DNA of 64,000 nucleotides from RYN-230 sp963793825 (GCA_963793825.1 CAWCBE010000007.1:186001-250000), one strand, 5' to 3'; positions 41,516-51,045 are shown, counted from the first letter of the stretch. The notes: a model not told the origin generated them from the letters alone. Numbers and translations: made by a program.

Positions 41516-42624
41516 AATCGGTCCTTCCCGGCCGCGCCCCGGCGGCCGGGACCCCGAAGAGCAGCCCGGCCAGGACGGCCAGGACGCGCGTCCCGCAGGC
41601 CCGGGCCGGGCGGCCCCTGCTGGCCGCGGCGGCCGTGCTGCTTGTGGCGCTGCTCCTCGGGATCTGGATCGGCCCGGCCGGCCTGTCGCTGCCCGCGGTG
41701 GCGGGCGCGCTGGCCGCGAAGCTGCCCTGGCACCCGGTGACCGGCGTCCCCGCCATTGACACCGCCATCGTCTGGCAGATCCGGCTGCCCCGGGTGGTGC
41801 TGGGCGCGCTGGTCGGCGCGATGCTGGCCGGCGGCGGCGCGGCCTACCAGGGGGTGTTCCGCAACCCGCTGGCCGACCCGTACCTGCTCGGGGTGGCCGC
41901 GGGTGGCGGCCTGGGCGCCACCATCGTGATCGTGGCGGGTGGCAGCTCGGCGCTGCTGCCGCCCGCCGCGTTCGCGGGCGCTGCGCTGGCCGTCGCGGTC
42001 ACCTACGCGCTCGGATCGGGCGCCGGGCCGGGGAACGGCGGGGCGGGCGCGACCGGGTCCATCGTGCTGGCCGGGGTGGCGGTGGCCGCGCTGCTCACCG
42101 CGGTGCAGACCTACCTGCAGCAGCAGCACTCGCAGACGCTGCAGTCGGTGTACTCGTGGATCCTGGGCGGCCTGTCCCTGGCGTCCTGGTCCGACGTGCT
42201 GCTGATCCTGCCGTACGCCGTGGTGGCCGCCGTGGTGCTGCTGGCCCACCGGCGGCTGCTGGACGTGCTGCGGGTCGGCGAGACGGAAGCGGCCAGCCTG
42301 GGCGTGGACATCGCCCGGCTCCGGCTGACCGTGGTGATCGCCGCGACGCTGGGCACGGCCGCGGCGGTCTCGGTGAGCGGGCTGATCGGGTTCGTGGGCA
42401 TCATCGTGCCGCACATCGTGCGGCTCACGGCCGGGCCGGCCTACCGGGCGCTGCTGCCGGTGTCGATGCTGGGCGGCGCCGCCTTCGTGGTGCTGGCCGA
42501 CATCGCGGCCCGCACCGTGCAGGCACCCGCCGAGGTGCCGATCGGCATCATCACCGCCCTGGCCGGCGCGCCCTTCTTCTTGTTCGTCCTCCGGTCCAAG
42601 CGGGCCCGCCAGGACCTGGCATGA
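41512..42624 (+). CDS. btuC: Cobalamin ABC transporter permease (FecCD family)
   Basis: The 370-residue membrane protein starts at GTG 41512 and overlaps the btuF stop. It has about ten hydrophobic segments and the FecCD pattern IRLPRVVLGALVGAMLAGGG, YQGVFRNPLADPYLLGVAAG, and SGLIGFVGIIVPHIVRL. The N-terminal 40 residues are basic and low-complexity. The final codons (SKRARQDLA) and stop are copied twice downstream in a 74-bp tandem repeat. Confidence 0.93.
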   Translation: MKSVLPGRAPAAGTPKSSPARTARTRVPQARAGRPLLAAAAVLLVALLLGIWIGPAGLSLPAVAGALAAKLPWHPVTGVPAIDTAIVWQIRLPRVVLGALVGAMLAGGGAAYQGVFRNPLADPYLLGVAAGGGLGATIVIVAGGSSALLPPAAFAGAALAVAVTYALGSGAGPGNGGAGATGSIVLAGVAVAALLTAVQTYLQQQHSQTLQSVYSWILGGLSLASWSDVLLILPYAVVAAVVLLAHRRLLDVLRVGETEAASLGVDIARLRLTVVIAATLGTAAAVSVSGLIGFVGIIVPHIVRLTAGPAYRALLPVSMLGGAAFVVLADIAARTVQAPAEVPIGIITALAGAPFFLFVLRSKRARQDLA

Positions 42625-42772
42625 CCGCTCAGCCGCCGGGCCGCCGGCACCTCCCGCCGCCCTCGCCCTCCAAGCGGGCCCGCCAGGATCTCGCGTGACC
42701 GCCGCCTGCCGGGCCGGCCGGCACCTCCCGCCGCCCTGGCCCTCCGAGCGGGCCCGCCAGGATCTCGCGTGA
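42595..42772 (+). repeat. 74-bp tandem repeat of the btuC 3' end
   Basis: Units begin at 42595 (TCCAAGCGGGCCCGCCAGGA), 42669 and 42743, the last being partial. Each contains the codons for SKRARQDLA and a TGA. Because 74 is not a multiple of three, each copy lies in a new frame. The third copy ends in GCGTGA, whose GTG is the btuD start. Confidence 0.92.
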
Positions 42773-43581
42773 TCGTCTTCGACCGGGTGAGCGTCCGCTA
42801 CGGCCAGGCCGCCGCGCTGGCCCAGGTCAGCGCGACCGTCGAGGACAGCACGTGGCTGGGCATTATCGGGCCCAACGGAGCCGGCAAGACGACACTGCTC
42901 CGCGCGGCCGCCCGGCTCGTCGGGCACGATGGCACGATCGCCATCGGCGGCCGTCCCATCGCCGGGCTGCGCCGCCGGCTGCTGGCCCGGCTGGTGGCCT
43001 ACGTGCCCCAGCGCCCCGAGCTGCCCCCGGAGATGAGCGTCTTCGACTACGTGCTGCTGGGCCGGACCCCGCACATCGGCTACCTGCGGATGGAGACCGC
43101 CGCGGACCGGGACGTCTGCGCCACGCTGCTGGACCGGATGGCGCTGGGCCCGATGGCGCGGCGGCCGCTGGGCACGCTGTCCGGGGGCGAGCTGCAGCGC
43201 GTGGTGCTGGCCCGGGCGCTGGCCCAGGAGGCACCGGTGCTGCTGCTGGACGAGCCGATCAGCGCCCTGGACCTGGGCCGCCGGGTGAGCGCGCTGGAAC
43301 TGGTGGATGAGCTGCGCCGGGAACGATCGCTGACGGTGCTGTCCGTCGTGCACGACCTCACCCTGGCCGGGCAGTTCGCGGACCGGCTGCTGCTGCTGGA
43401 CGGCGGCCGGGTGACGGCCACCGGGGAAACGGCCAGCGTGCTGCGCGACGATGTGCTGGCCGCCCACTTCGGCCCGGGGCTGCAGGTGCTGACCACCCCG
43501 GACGGGGAACGGGTGGTGACATCACGGCGCCCGGCACGGCCCCCAGGTAAAACTGCTACACGCCCAGATCCCGGCCGATGA
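42769..43581 (+). CDS. btuD: Cobalamin ABC transporter ATP-binding protein
   Basis: The 270-residue ATPase has Walker A GPNGAGKTT (about 32-40), signature LSGGELQRV, Walker B LLLLDEPISALD and the switch His in VVHDLTLAGQF. It starts at a GTG embedded in the last copy of the 74-bp repeat, so the ribosome site comes from repeat sequence (GCCAGGA). Its 3' end overlaps the convergent acyl-CoA dehydrogenase gene by 26 bp. Confidence 0.93.
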   Translation: MIVFDRVSVRYGQAAALAQVSATVEDSTWLGIIGPNGAGKTTLLRAAARLVGHDGTIAIGGRPIAGLRRRLLARLVAYVPQRPELPPEMSVFDYVLLGRTPHIGYLRMETAADRDVCATLLDRMALGPMARRPLGTLSGGELQRVVLARALAQEAPVLLLDEPISALDLGRRVSALELVDELRRERSLTVLSVVHDLTLAGQFADRLLLLDGGRVTATGETASVLRDDVLAAHFGPGLQVLTTPDGERVVTSRRPARPPGKTATRPDPGR

Positions 43582-44716
43582 TCTCCTTCATGATCTCGGT
43601 GGTGCCGCCGAAGATGGTCTGCACCCGGGCGTCCGCGTAGGCCCGGGCCACCGGGTACTCGGTCATGTAGCCCCAGCCGCCGTGCAGTTGCAGGCAGCGG
43701 TCCACGACCCGGTTGCACAGCTCGGTGTCCCACCACTTGACCATCGAGGCATCCGAGTTGGACAGCCGGCCCGCATTATGCTCCATCACGGCCCGGTCGG
43801 TGAAGGACCGGGCCACCGCGAGCTCGGTGGCCATCTCGGCCAGCACGAACCGGTTGTGCTGGAAGCTGCCGATGGGCCGGCCGAACGCCTGCCGCTGCTT
43901 GCAGTACTCCAGCGTGTCCGTGAACACCTGCTCCGCCCCGGCCAGCGCGGTCGACCCGATCGCGACCCGCTCCCGGGGCAGGTTGTGCATGAGCGCGAGG
44001 AACCCGCCGCCTTCCTCGCCGAGCAGGTTCTCCGCGGGCACCGCGACGTCGGAGAAGAACAGCTCGGAGGTGTCCTGGGCGTGCAGGCCGAGCTTGGCCA
44101 GGTTCCGGCCGCGCTCGAAGCCGGGCATGCCCCGCTCCACTACGAGCAGGCTGATCCCGCGGTGGCCCGCCGCCGGGTCGGTCCGGGCCACCACGATGAC
44201 CAGGTCGCACAGCTGCCCGTTGGAGATGAACGTCTTCTGCCCGTTCAGGACGTAATGCCCGCCCGCCTCCCCAGCCCCCGTCACGCGGACCGCGGTCGTG
44301 GTGATGCCCTGCAGGTCACTGCCGGCCCCGGGCTCGCTCATCGCGATCGCGGTGATCAGCTCCCCGGAGCAGTAGCCGGGCAGCCAGCGCTCCCGCTGCT
44401 CCGGCGTGCACAGCCGGGTGAGGTACTGGCCGTTGATGTCGTTGTGCACCGCGAACCCGGGGCCGTTGGCCCCGGCCCGGGCCAGCTCCTCGTTCAGGAT
44501 CAGGTAGTACCGGTAGTCAGGGTCGCCGCCGCCACCGTACTTCTCATCGATGTCGATGCCGAGCAGCCCGGCCCGGCCCGCGGCCAGCCACACGTCCCGG
44601 GACACGGCGCCGTCCTGCTCCCACTGCGCGTGATGGGGGGTGATCTCCCGGGCGATGAACGCGCGCACCATGTCGCGGAAGGCCTCGTGCTCAGGACCGA
44701 AAATGTCGCGCTCCAT
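43556..44716 (-). CDS. Acyl-CoA dehydrogenase
   Basis: The FAD-dependent enzyme oxidises acyl-CoA thioesters at the alpha-beta bond. The 386-residue protein shows AMSEPGAGSDLQGI, YVLNGQKTFISNGQLCDLVIV, ERVAIGSTALAGAEQVF, and LQLHGGWGYMTEYPVARAYA with DARVQTIFGGTTEIMKEII near the end. It is of the medium/long-chain type; substrate is not readable. No beta-oxidation partner gene is adjacent. The start ATG 44716 follows a GAGGGGCGG-like site. Confidence 0.95.
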   Translation of the reverse strand: MERDIFGPEHEAFRDMVRAFIAREITPHHAQWEQDGAVSRDVWLAAGRAGLLGIDIDEKYGGGGDPDYRYYLILNEELARAGANGPGFAVHNDINGQYLTRLCTPEQRERWLPGYCSGELITAIAMSEPGAGSDLQGITTTAVRVTGAGEAGGHYVLNGQKTFISNGQLCDLVIVVARTDPAAGHRGISLLVVERGMPGFERGRNLAKLGLHAQDTSELFFSDVAVPAENLLGEEGGGFLALMHNLPRERVAIGSTALAGAEQVFTDTLEYCKQRQAFGRPIGSFQHNRFVLAEMATELAVARSFTDRAVMEHNAGRLSNSDASMVKWWDTELCNRVVDRCLQLHGGWGYMTEYPVARAYADARVQTIFGGTTEIMKEIIGRDLGV

Positions 44717-44779
44717 GACCGCCCCTCGTCGCGTCGTGCGTGCTGTGACGGTAACATCCGGGCGGGCGGCGGTAACGGG

Positions 44780-45292
44780 TCAGGCGGCGCTGGACTCCGG
44801 AAGGTAGGCGGCCCACTGCGGGTCGCCGTCGTGGGCCGCGCCGATCAGCCGCCAGTGCGCGCCCCGGGGCGCGCTGGGGATCCGGTTCATCGTCCAGCCC
44901 AGTTCCTCGATCAGCCGGTCCGCCTTGCCGTGATTGCAGCGCATGCAGGACGCCACGCAGTTCTCCCAGGTGTGCGTGCCGCCACGGCTGCGCGGGATCA
45001 CGTGGTCGATGGTCTCGGCCCGGTGCCCGCAGTACGCGCAGTTGTAGTTGTCCCGGCGCATCAGCGCGCCGCGGGTCAGCGGCACCCGGCTGCGGTGCGG
45101 CACCCGCACGTACCGGCGCAGCCTGATGACCGACGGGGCGGCCAGGATCGTCGTGGAGGAGCGCAACAAGGCACCCTCCGAATCGTCGTGCACGACTTCA
45201 GCCTTCTCGCCCAGCACCAGGCACACGGCACGGTGCAGGCCGACCGTCGTCAGCGGCTCATACGTCACGTTGAGCAGCAGTACCCGTCGCAC
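44780..45292 (-). CDS. HNH endonuclease family protein
   Basis: The 170-residue protein begins (GTG 45292) RRVLLLNVTYEPLTTVGLHR and has an HNH zinc domain with two Cys pairs: NCAYCGHRAETIDHVIPRSR and NCVASCMRCNHGKADRL. This is a family very widely conserved in actinobacteria with unknown cellular role; a nuclease function is likely from the motif. The frame is open far upstream, but that part overlaps the prolyl oligopeptidase gene antisense. The 200 bp to the divergent peptidase gene must hold both promoters. Confidence 0.9.
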   Translation of the reverse strand: MRRVLLLNVTYEPLTTVGLHRAVCLVLGEKAEVVHDDSEGALLRSSTTILAAPSVIRLRRYVRVPHRSRVPLTRGALMRRDNYNCAYCGHRAETIDHVIPRSRGGTHTWENCVASCMRCNHGKADRLIEELGWTMNRIPSAPRGAHWRLIGAAHDGDPQWAAYLPESSAA

Positions 45293-45493
45293 GCCCGCCT
45301 CCTGCCTGGTGCGGTCGGCAAGCACGGTGTGCCAGGTAGCACACGCAGCGCTGGCCAAGGACAGCGTAACCGGCCGGCCCCGGCCAGACATAACGCCGGC
45401 GTGGCGGCGCGGTAAACAACCGGTCCCGCGGCGCTCCGCCGCGGGACCGGGCGCAGGCAGCCGGGCCGGGCGCGTTCCCCTAGAGTGCGGGGC

Positions 45494-47653
45494 ATGACAG
45501 CATCCGGTCACCCGGCGCCCGCCAGCCCGCCGCCCGTGCCGGGGTACCCCCCGGCCGGGCGCCTTGACCTCGCCGAGGTCCTGTACGGCCACCGGGTCGC
45601 CGACCCGTACCGGTGGCTGGAGGACCCCGGCGCCCAGCAGGTCAAGGACTGGCTGGCGGCCCAGAACGAGCTGTGGGCCGGCCAGGCCGCGGCGCTGCCC
45701 GCCCGGGAGCCGCTGGCCGCCCGGATCGGCCAGCTGATGGAAGCCGGCTACATCGGCACCCCGGTCTGGCGCGGCGAGCGGCAGTTCTTCATGCGCCGCC
45801 TGGCCGGGCAGGAGCTCGGGGTGCTGCTGACCGCCGGCCCGGGCGAGCCGGAGCGCGTGCTCATCGACCCGGTGGCCCTCGATCCGGCCGGCCTGACCAC
45901 GCTGGATTCGTGGCAGCCGGACAAGGAGGGGCGCCTGCTGGCCTACCAGGTGTCCGCCGCCGGGGACGAGGAGTCGGTGCTGCGGGTGATGGACGTCGCC
46001 TCCGGGGCTGACGTGGACGGCCCGATCACCCGCTGCCGGTACTCCCCGGTGGCCTGGCTGCCCGGCGGGACGGCGTTCTACTACGTGCGCAAGCTGCCGC
46101 CGGGCCAGGTCCCGGCCGGCGAGGAGCAGTTCCACCGCCGGGTCTACCTGCATGCCGTGGGCACCCCGGACACCGAGGACGTGCTGATCTTCGGCGAGGG
46201 CCGCGACAAGACGGACTATTACGGCGCCTCGGTCAGCCGGGACGGCCGCTGGCTGGTGATCTCCGCGGCCCAGGGCACCGCGCCGCGCAACGACCTGTGG
46301 CTGGCCGACCTCACCACCTCCGGCGCGGCCCGCCCGGACCTGCGGGTGGTGCAGGAGGGCGTGGACGCGCGGACCAGCCTGCACCCGGGGCGGGATGGCC
46401 GGCTGTACGTGTTCACCGATTCCGGCGCGCCGCGGGGACGGCTGGCGGTCACCGACCCGGCGCGGCCGGGCCAGCAGCACTGGCGCGACCTGATACCCGA
46501 GGACCCGATGGCGATCCTCACCGATTACGCCATCCTGGACGGCGCCGGGCTGGACCGGCCGGTGCTGCTGGCGTCCTGGACCCGGCACGCGATCAGCGAG
46601 ATCACCGTGCATGACCTGGTCACCGGGGCACCGGCCGGGCGGCTGGAGCTGCCCGGTGCCGGCCCCGCCGGGGACGCCAGCCGGCTGGGCAGCACCGGCG
46701 GGATCAGCGAGCGGCCGGAGGGCGGCCACGAGGCCTGGTTCGGCTACACCGACAACACCACGCCGCTCACCGTCTATCACTACGACGCGCGGACCGGGGC
46801 GGTGACCGTCTGGGCCGAGGCCCCCGGCGCGGTCGCCGTCCCCGAGGTAACCACCCGGCAGGTGGCGTTCACCTCCCGGGACGGCACCGAGGTCCGCATG
46901 CTGATCATGAGTAAGGAGGACGGCCCGGAGGACCGCCGCCCGCGGCCGGCCATCCTGTACGGCTACGGCGGGTTCGGGATCAGCATGGCCCCGGCCTACT
47001 CCGCGTCCGTGCTGGCCTGGGTTGAGTCGGGCGGGGTGTACGCGATCGCCGCGCTGCGCGGCGGCGGCGAGGAAGGCGAGGACTGGCATCGCGCGGGCAT
47101 GCGCGAGCATAAGCAGAACGTGTTCGATGATTTCCACGCCGCGGCCCAGGCGCTGATCGACGGGGGCTGGACCACGCCGGCGCAGCTGGCCATCTCCGGC
47201 GGGTCCAACGGCGGGCTGCTGGTCGGGGCCGCGATCACGCAGCGGCCCGCCCTGTACGCGGCGGCGCTCTGCTCCGCGCCGCTGCTGGACATGGTGCGGT
47301 ACGAGCGGTTCGGGCTGGGCCAGACCTGGAACGACGAGTACGGCACTGCCGGGCAGGCGGGCGAGCTGGGCTGGCTGCTCGGCTACTCGCCGTACCACCA
47401 GGTACGGGGGGGCGTCCGCTACCCGGCGACGCTGTTCACCGTGTTCGACAACGACACCAGGGTGGATCCGGTTCACGCGTACAAGATGTGCGCGGCGCTC
47501 CAGCACGCCACCGCGGCCCGCTGGCCGGACCGGCCGATCCTGCTGCGGCGTGAATCCGAGGTCGGGCACGGAGCCCGCGCGGTCAGCCGTTCGGTCTCGC
47601 TATCCGCGGACGGCCTGGCCTTCCTCGCCGTCCATACCGGCCTCACCCGGTGA
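45494..47653 (+). CDS. Prolyl oligopeptidase (S9A) family serine peptidase
   Basis: The 719-residue cytoplasmic-type enzyme has an N-terminal segment (ADPYRWLEDPGAQQVKDWLA), a seven-bladed propeller (about 80-420) and a C-terminal alpha/beta-hydrolase domain. The catalytic residues are Ser571 in GGSNGG, Asp658 in FDNDTRVDP and His692 in VGHGAR. It is the normal length for prolyl endopeptidase. ATG 45494 is the start; no signal peptide is seen. It overlaps the convergent regulator gene by 11 bp. Confidence 0.95.
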   Translation: MTASGHPAPASPPPVPGYPPAGRLDLAEVLYGHRVADPYRWLEDPGAQQVKDWLAAQNELWAGQAAALPAREPLAARIGQLMEAGYIGTPVWRGERQFFMRRLAGQELGVLLTAGPGEPERVLIDPVALDPAGLTTLDSWQPDKEGRLLAYQVSAAGDEESVLRVMDVASGADVDGPITRCRYSPVAWLPGGTAFYYVRKLPPGQVPAGEEQFHRRVYLHAVGTPDTEDVLIFGEGRDKTDYYGASVSRDGRWLVISAAQGTAPRNDLWLADLTTSGAARPDLRVVQEGVDARTSLHPGRDGRLYVFTDSGAPRGRLAVTDPARPGQQHWRDLIPEDPMAILTDYAILDGAGLDRPVLLASWTRHAISEITVHDLVTGAPAGRLELPGAGPAGDASRLGSTGGISERPEGGHEAWFGYTDNTTPLTVYHYDARTGAVTVWAEAPGAVAVPEVTTRQVAFTSRDGTEVRMLIMSKEDGPEDRRPRPAILYGYGGFGISMAPAYSASVLAWVESGGVYAIAALRGGGEEGEDWHRAGMREHKQNVFDDFHAAAQALIDGGWTTPAQLAISGGSNGGLLVGAAITQRPALYAAALCSAPLLDMVRYERFGLGQTWNDEYGTAGQAGELGWLLGYSPYHQVRGGVRYPATLFTVFDNDTRVDPVHAYKMCAALQHATAARWPDRPILLRRESEVGHGARAVSRSVSLSADGLAFLAVHTGLTR

Positions 47654-49586
47654 GCAGCGCCTTCCGGTAGTCGCATATGGCGGGAGAATCGCCGTGCTTG
47701 GCCGCCACCGCATCGCCGAGCGACCGGGCCGCCCGCAGCACGAGCCCGGGACGGTGCTGGCTGGGCAGCCGGCGCAGGGTCTCCTGGCTCAGCCGGATCG
47801 CCTCCTCCGGCTCGCCCGCCGCGAACCGGCACCGGGCCTGGCCCAGCGTCACCAGCGACCGGTCCAGGAACTCACCCGGCGAATACAGGCGCAACGCCTG
47901 CCCGAACGCATCGTCCGCCCCACGGTGATCGCCCAGGGTCACCAGAGCATCCCCCTGATGGAAAAGCAGCTGCCGCTCGGTGTAGCCGAACGCCGTCCCG
48001 GCCTGCTGCTCGGCGGGCAGGGCCTCGAACGCCTCGTGTGCATGGTCCAGGGCCAGATTCACCCGGCGCCCGAACGCGCCGCGGCCCCCTCCCCGGCTCC
48101 CGGCCAGCCAGGCCACCGCGCGCGCCTCCACGATGGGCGCCATCACCCCGGCCGGGCACGCCTTCCGGCCCGCCAGGTCAGCACCGGCCCGGGCCGCGGC
48201 CGCGGCCTGCCGCGGATCCCCGTAGTACAGCGGGACCAGCGCCTCGCGGACCGCGACCCAGGCGCGCAGCGACCGGTCCCCGGTCTCGTCCGCGGCGCTC
48301 CGGGCGGTGCTGAAGAACGACCGGGCCAGCCGCTGGTCCGCCACGTTGATCATGATCATGCCGGCCAGCCCGGCCAGCCGGGCGGCCAGCGCGCAGAGCC
48401 GCTCGCCGAACTCCAGCGGCTGCCGGTGCTCGCACATCCGCCGCACGTCCCCGAGGTCGAGGAGCACGTCGCAGAGCAGCCGCAGCGGCGGGACGGTCAT
48501 GTACTGCCGGCCGTACTCGGCGACCGCCTCCTCCCAGTAGTCCAGCATGGTGACCGAGACCGTGGCGCCCAGCAGCGCGTCGTCCAGGCGGCGCCGGATC
48601 CGCTCCGCCGCGCCGAAGAACCGGCTCTCCACCGGAGCCGCCGGATCCGCGGTCAGCCGCAGCAGGGCACGCCGGATGGCGTCGTCGTCCGTCTCGGCCA
48701 GGCTGGCCGGGCTCCCCGCGGCCGGCCAGCCGGCCGGGGACGGCCCGCCAGTGCGGTGGCCGACGGTCCGGTCCGGGCCGGCCCGGGCCATCAGGAACGG
48801 CGGCGTGCTCCCCGGCTCAGGATCCGGGGCCAGGTCCGTGACCTGACCCGCCGGGCCGGCCGGGTGATTGACCGCGGGCAGCGCTTCGGCGCCCGCGGCA
48901 CCGGGGCACGCGCCGCTGCCCGGGACCGGGGACACCTCGTCGCCGGGGGCAAGCGGCACCCACGGGGGCAGCAGATCACTGACCGTGCCGGCCCGGCTGG
49001 CCGGCGCGCGCTGGACGGCGGGGGCTGGCGGGCCGGGGCGGGCCGCGCGGCCGGGGGCGCCCGCCTGCTCAGGCAGGCCATCCGGGCCGGGCGCTAATAC
49101 CGGGACCGGGCAGCGGTGCCGGTTGCCGCACAGGCAGCCGCCCTCGTACCCGAGATCCTCGGGCTCCGCCTGGTAGACGCAGCACAGATAGTGCAGGTAC
49201 TCCGGACCCGGGCGCTTCTGGCCGCTCTCGTAGGCGGACAGCAGTGTCTCGCTGAACCGGGGCGGGGTGCGGCCCGCGGCGACATACCTGGCCCGCACCT
49301 GGGCTACCACGTCGGCCAGGGCGATCCCGAGGGCCAGCCGCTGGGCGCGCACCAGTGTGGTGCCGAAGGCCGGCCCGCACTCCGCGTGAATAAGCCGGGC
49401 GATCTCACCGGGAGCGCGCCCCGCGGCCAGGCACTCGGCCCGGATGCCGCGGGCGATGGAGGTCTCCTGCCGCAGCTCGCCGCCACGGGGGGCGGCCGTA
49501 TCCCGGCCGGCCGCACTGGCATCGCGGAGCATCACAGCTGTCCCCGCCTGGAGTCTGCTAACCATCTGCGCGCGCTCGGCTCCCAT
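47643..49586 (-). CDS. Large transcriptional regulator with N-terminal HTH-like and C-terminal TPR-like region
   Basis: The 647-residue product starts at ATG 49586 with GAGGAGG 9 bases upstream. Residues about 70-140 (LVRAQRLALGIALADVVAQV, RFSETLLSAYESGQKRPGPE, YLHYLCCVYQAEPEDLGY) resemble an XRE-type helix-turn-helix, and a small Cys/His cluster follows (CLCGNRHRC). A Pro/Ala-rich linker joins this to a helical C-terminal half (about 360-647) with repeated Ala-rich helices of the TPR kind. Such architecture is typical of large actinobacterial regulators tied to development or antibiotic control; I cannot name the target. Confidence 0.75.
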   Translation of the reverse strand: MGAERAQMVSRLQAGTAVMLRDASAAGRDTAAPRGGELRQETSIARGIRAECLAAGRAPGEIARLIHAECGPAFGTTLVRAQRLALGIALADVVAQVRARYVAAGRTPPRFSETLLSAYESGQKRPGPEYLHYLCCVYQAEPEDLGYEGGCLCGNRHRCPVPVLAPGPDGLPEQAGAPGRAARPGPPAPAVQRAPASRAGTVSDLLPPWVPLAPGDEVSPVPGSGACPGAAGAEALPAVNHPAGPAGQVTDLAPDPEPGSTPPFLMARAGPDRTVGHRTGGPSPAGWPAAGSPASLAETDDDAIRRALLRLTADPAAPVESRFFGAAERIRRRLDDALLGATVSVTMLDYWEEAVAEYGRQYMTVPPLRLLCDVLLDLGDVRRMCEHRQPLEFGERLCALAARLAGLAGMIMINVADQRLARSFFSTARSAADETGDRSLRAWVAVREALVPLYYGDPRQAAAAARAGADLAGRKACPAGVMAPIVEARAVAWLAGSRGGGRGAFGRRVNLALDHAHEAFEALPAEQQAGTAFGYTERQLLFHQGDALVTLGDHRGADDAFGQALRLYSPGEFLDRSLVTLGQARCRFAAGEPEEAIRLSQETLRRLPSQHRPGLVLRAARSLGDAVAAKHGDSPAICDYRKALLTG

Positions 49587-49750
49587 GCCCTGCCTCCTCG
49601 GGGCGGCTGTGGCAGGCGGCGGCGCAGCTTCGCGCGTCCGCATGCCCGGCCACGGGCAACCTGGCTTGCCCGCCGTGACCCGCCACAGCACGCTGCGGCC
49701 CTGCTCACCAGCGACCAAGCACGGATCGTCCGCTCCGCCCGGATCCGAAT

Positions 49751-49777
49751 ATGCAATTCTCTGTCTACATATTGCAT
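49751..49777. promoter_or_regulatory. AT-rich inverted repeat in a divergent promoter region
   Basis: ATGCAAT (49751-49757) and ATTGCAT (49771-49777) are exact reverse complements 13 bp apart (centre to centre 20 bp, two helical turns). They lie in a locally AT-rich part of the 383-bp gap between the large regulator (minus) and the MscS gene (plus), which otherwise shows no gene. This fits an operator, possibly of the regulator itself. Confidence 0.5.
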
Positions 49778-49969
49778 CTTGCACGCTGTGCGTGGCCACG
49801 TCATCACAATCCAGCTGACTGATATCAAACTGGCCCCTAGTCGCTGCCGTCAGTGACGGCCGCCGGCCGCGCCGTTCCCGCGTGAGCGGCCAGGCCAGGC
49901 AGGCAGGCCGGCCACTATGGGAGCGGCCCCAGCGTGCGGCTGGACGGCCAGACCGTGAAAGGACTCCCG

Positions 49970-51016
49970 GTGATCCCCCAAGCGCTCAGCACGGCGCACG
50001 CTCTGATCGCGCCATCCAGCGACCCCCTTGAGTCCGCGTGTGGCCCGCAGCCTGGGATCGCCTGCCGCCTGACCTGGGATGTGCTGCACAACAAGACCGC
50101 CGCCCAGCTCGTTGACGTGTGGCTGGCCCGCCCGGTCACCCTGGTGCTGCAGATCCTCTTCGTCGTGCTGGTAGCGATCGTCATCCGGCTCCTCGCGCTC
50201 CGGCTGATCAAGAAGATCACCAGGCACGCGGCCGAGGCGGGCGGCACGGACACGACGCACGTGCTGATCGGCGAGCGGCGGCGGCAGCGGGCCACGGCGC
50301 TCGGCTCGGTGCTGGGCAACGCGGCATCGGTGCTGATCTTCGGCATCGCGGCGATCACCATCGCCGGCGATCTCGGGCTGAACCTGGCTCCCGTGCTGGC
50401 CAGCGCGGGAGTGTTGGGCATCGCCATCGGTTTCGGCGCGCAGAGCCTGGTCCGTGACTTCCTGTCCGGGATCTTCATGCTGCTCGAGGACCAGTACGGG
50501 GTGGGCGACGTCATCGAGGTCGGCGACGGCACCAGCCCCGGCGCCACCGGAACGGTGGAGGCGATCACCCTGCGGGTGACCAGGCTCCGCGACATCAACG
50601 GGGTGGTCTGGCATGTGCGCAACGGGACCATCAACCGGATCGGGAACGAGTCGCAGGGCTGGGCCCGCGCCGTGATCGACTTCCCGGTCGCCTACGACCA
50701 GGACCTGCCCGCCGTCCGGCAGACCATGAAGGAGACCGCCGAGCAGATGTGGGCAGAATCACGCTGGCGGGACGTGATCATGGAGGAGCCGGAGGTCTGG
50801 GGGGTCGAGTTGGTGACCAGCGACGCCATCGTCATGCGCCTGGTGGCCCGGACACTGCCGCTGCGCCAATGGGAGGTGGCCCGGGAACTGCGGGAGCGGC
50901 TGAAGTGCGCGCTGGATGCCGCCTCGGTGCCCGGTGAGCCGGTCGCCAGCGCCATCAGCGCCGGGGCGGCCGCCAAGGCCGAGGCCGAGGCCCACGCCGC
51001 CGGCCAGGATGAGTAG
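49970..51016 (+). CDS. MscS-family mechanosensitive ion channel
   Basis: The 348-residue protein protects against osmotic downshock. It has two N-terminal membrane segments (VTLVLQILFVVLVAIVIRLL and an Ala/Ile-rich one), the pore helix LAPVLASAGVLGIAIGFGAQ, SLVRDFLSGIFMLLEDQYGV, and a cytoplasmic beta domain (VGDVIEVGDGTSPGATGTVE). GTG 49970 is preferred because GAAAGGA lies seven bases upstream; GTG 49934 is in frame. A short Ala/Glu tail ends the protein. The truncated globin gene follows 29 bp downstream. Confidence 0.92.
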   Translation: MIPQALSTAHALIAPSSDPLESACGPQPGIACRLTWDVLHNKTAAQLVDVWLARPVTLVLQILFVVLVAIVIRLLALRLIKKITRHAAEAGGTDTTHVLIGERRRQRATALGSVLGNAASVLIFGIAAITIAGDLGLNLAPVLASAGVLGIAIGFGAQSLVRDFLSGIFMLLEDQYGVGDVIEVGDGTSPGATGTVEAITLRVTRLRDINGVVWHVRNGTINRIGNESQGWARAVIDFPVAYDQDLPAVRQTMKETAEQMWAESRWRDVIMEEPEVWGVELVTSDAIVMRLVARTLPLRQWEVARELRERLKCALDAASVPGEPVASAISAGAAAKAEAEAHAAGQDE

Positions 51017-51045
51017 GGCGGAGAGAGCACTACCCTGGAGTCGCC

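Noticed and set aside
45293..47569. Minus-strand extension of the HNH gene
   Set aside because: It is antisense to the prolyl oligopeptidase gene and has shadow composition; the HNH family starts at RRVLLLNVTYEP.
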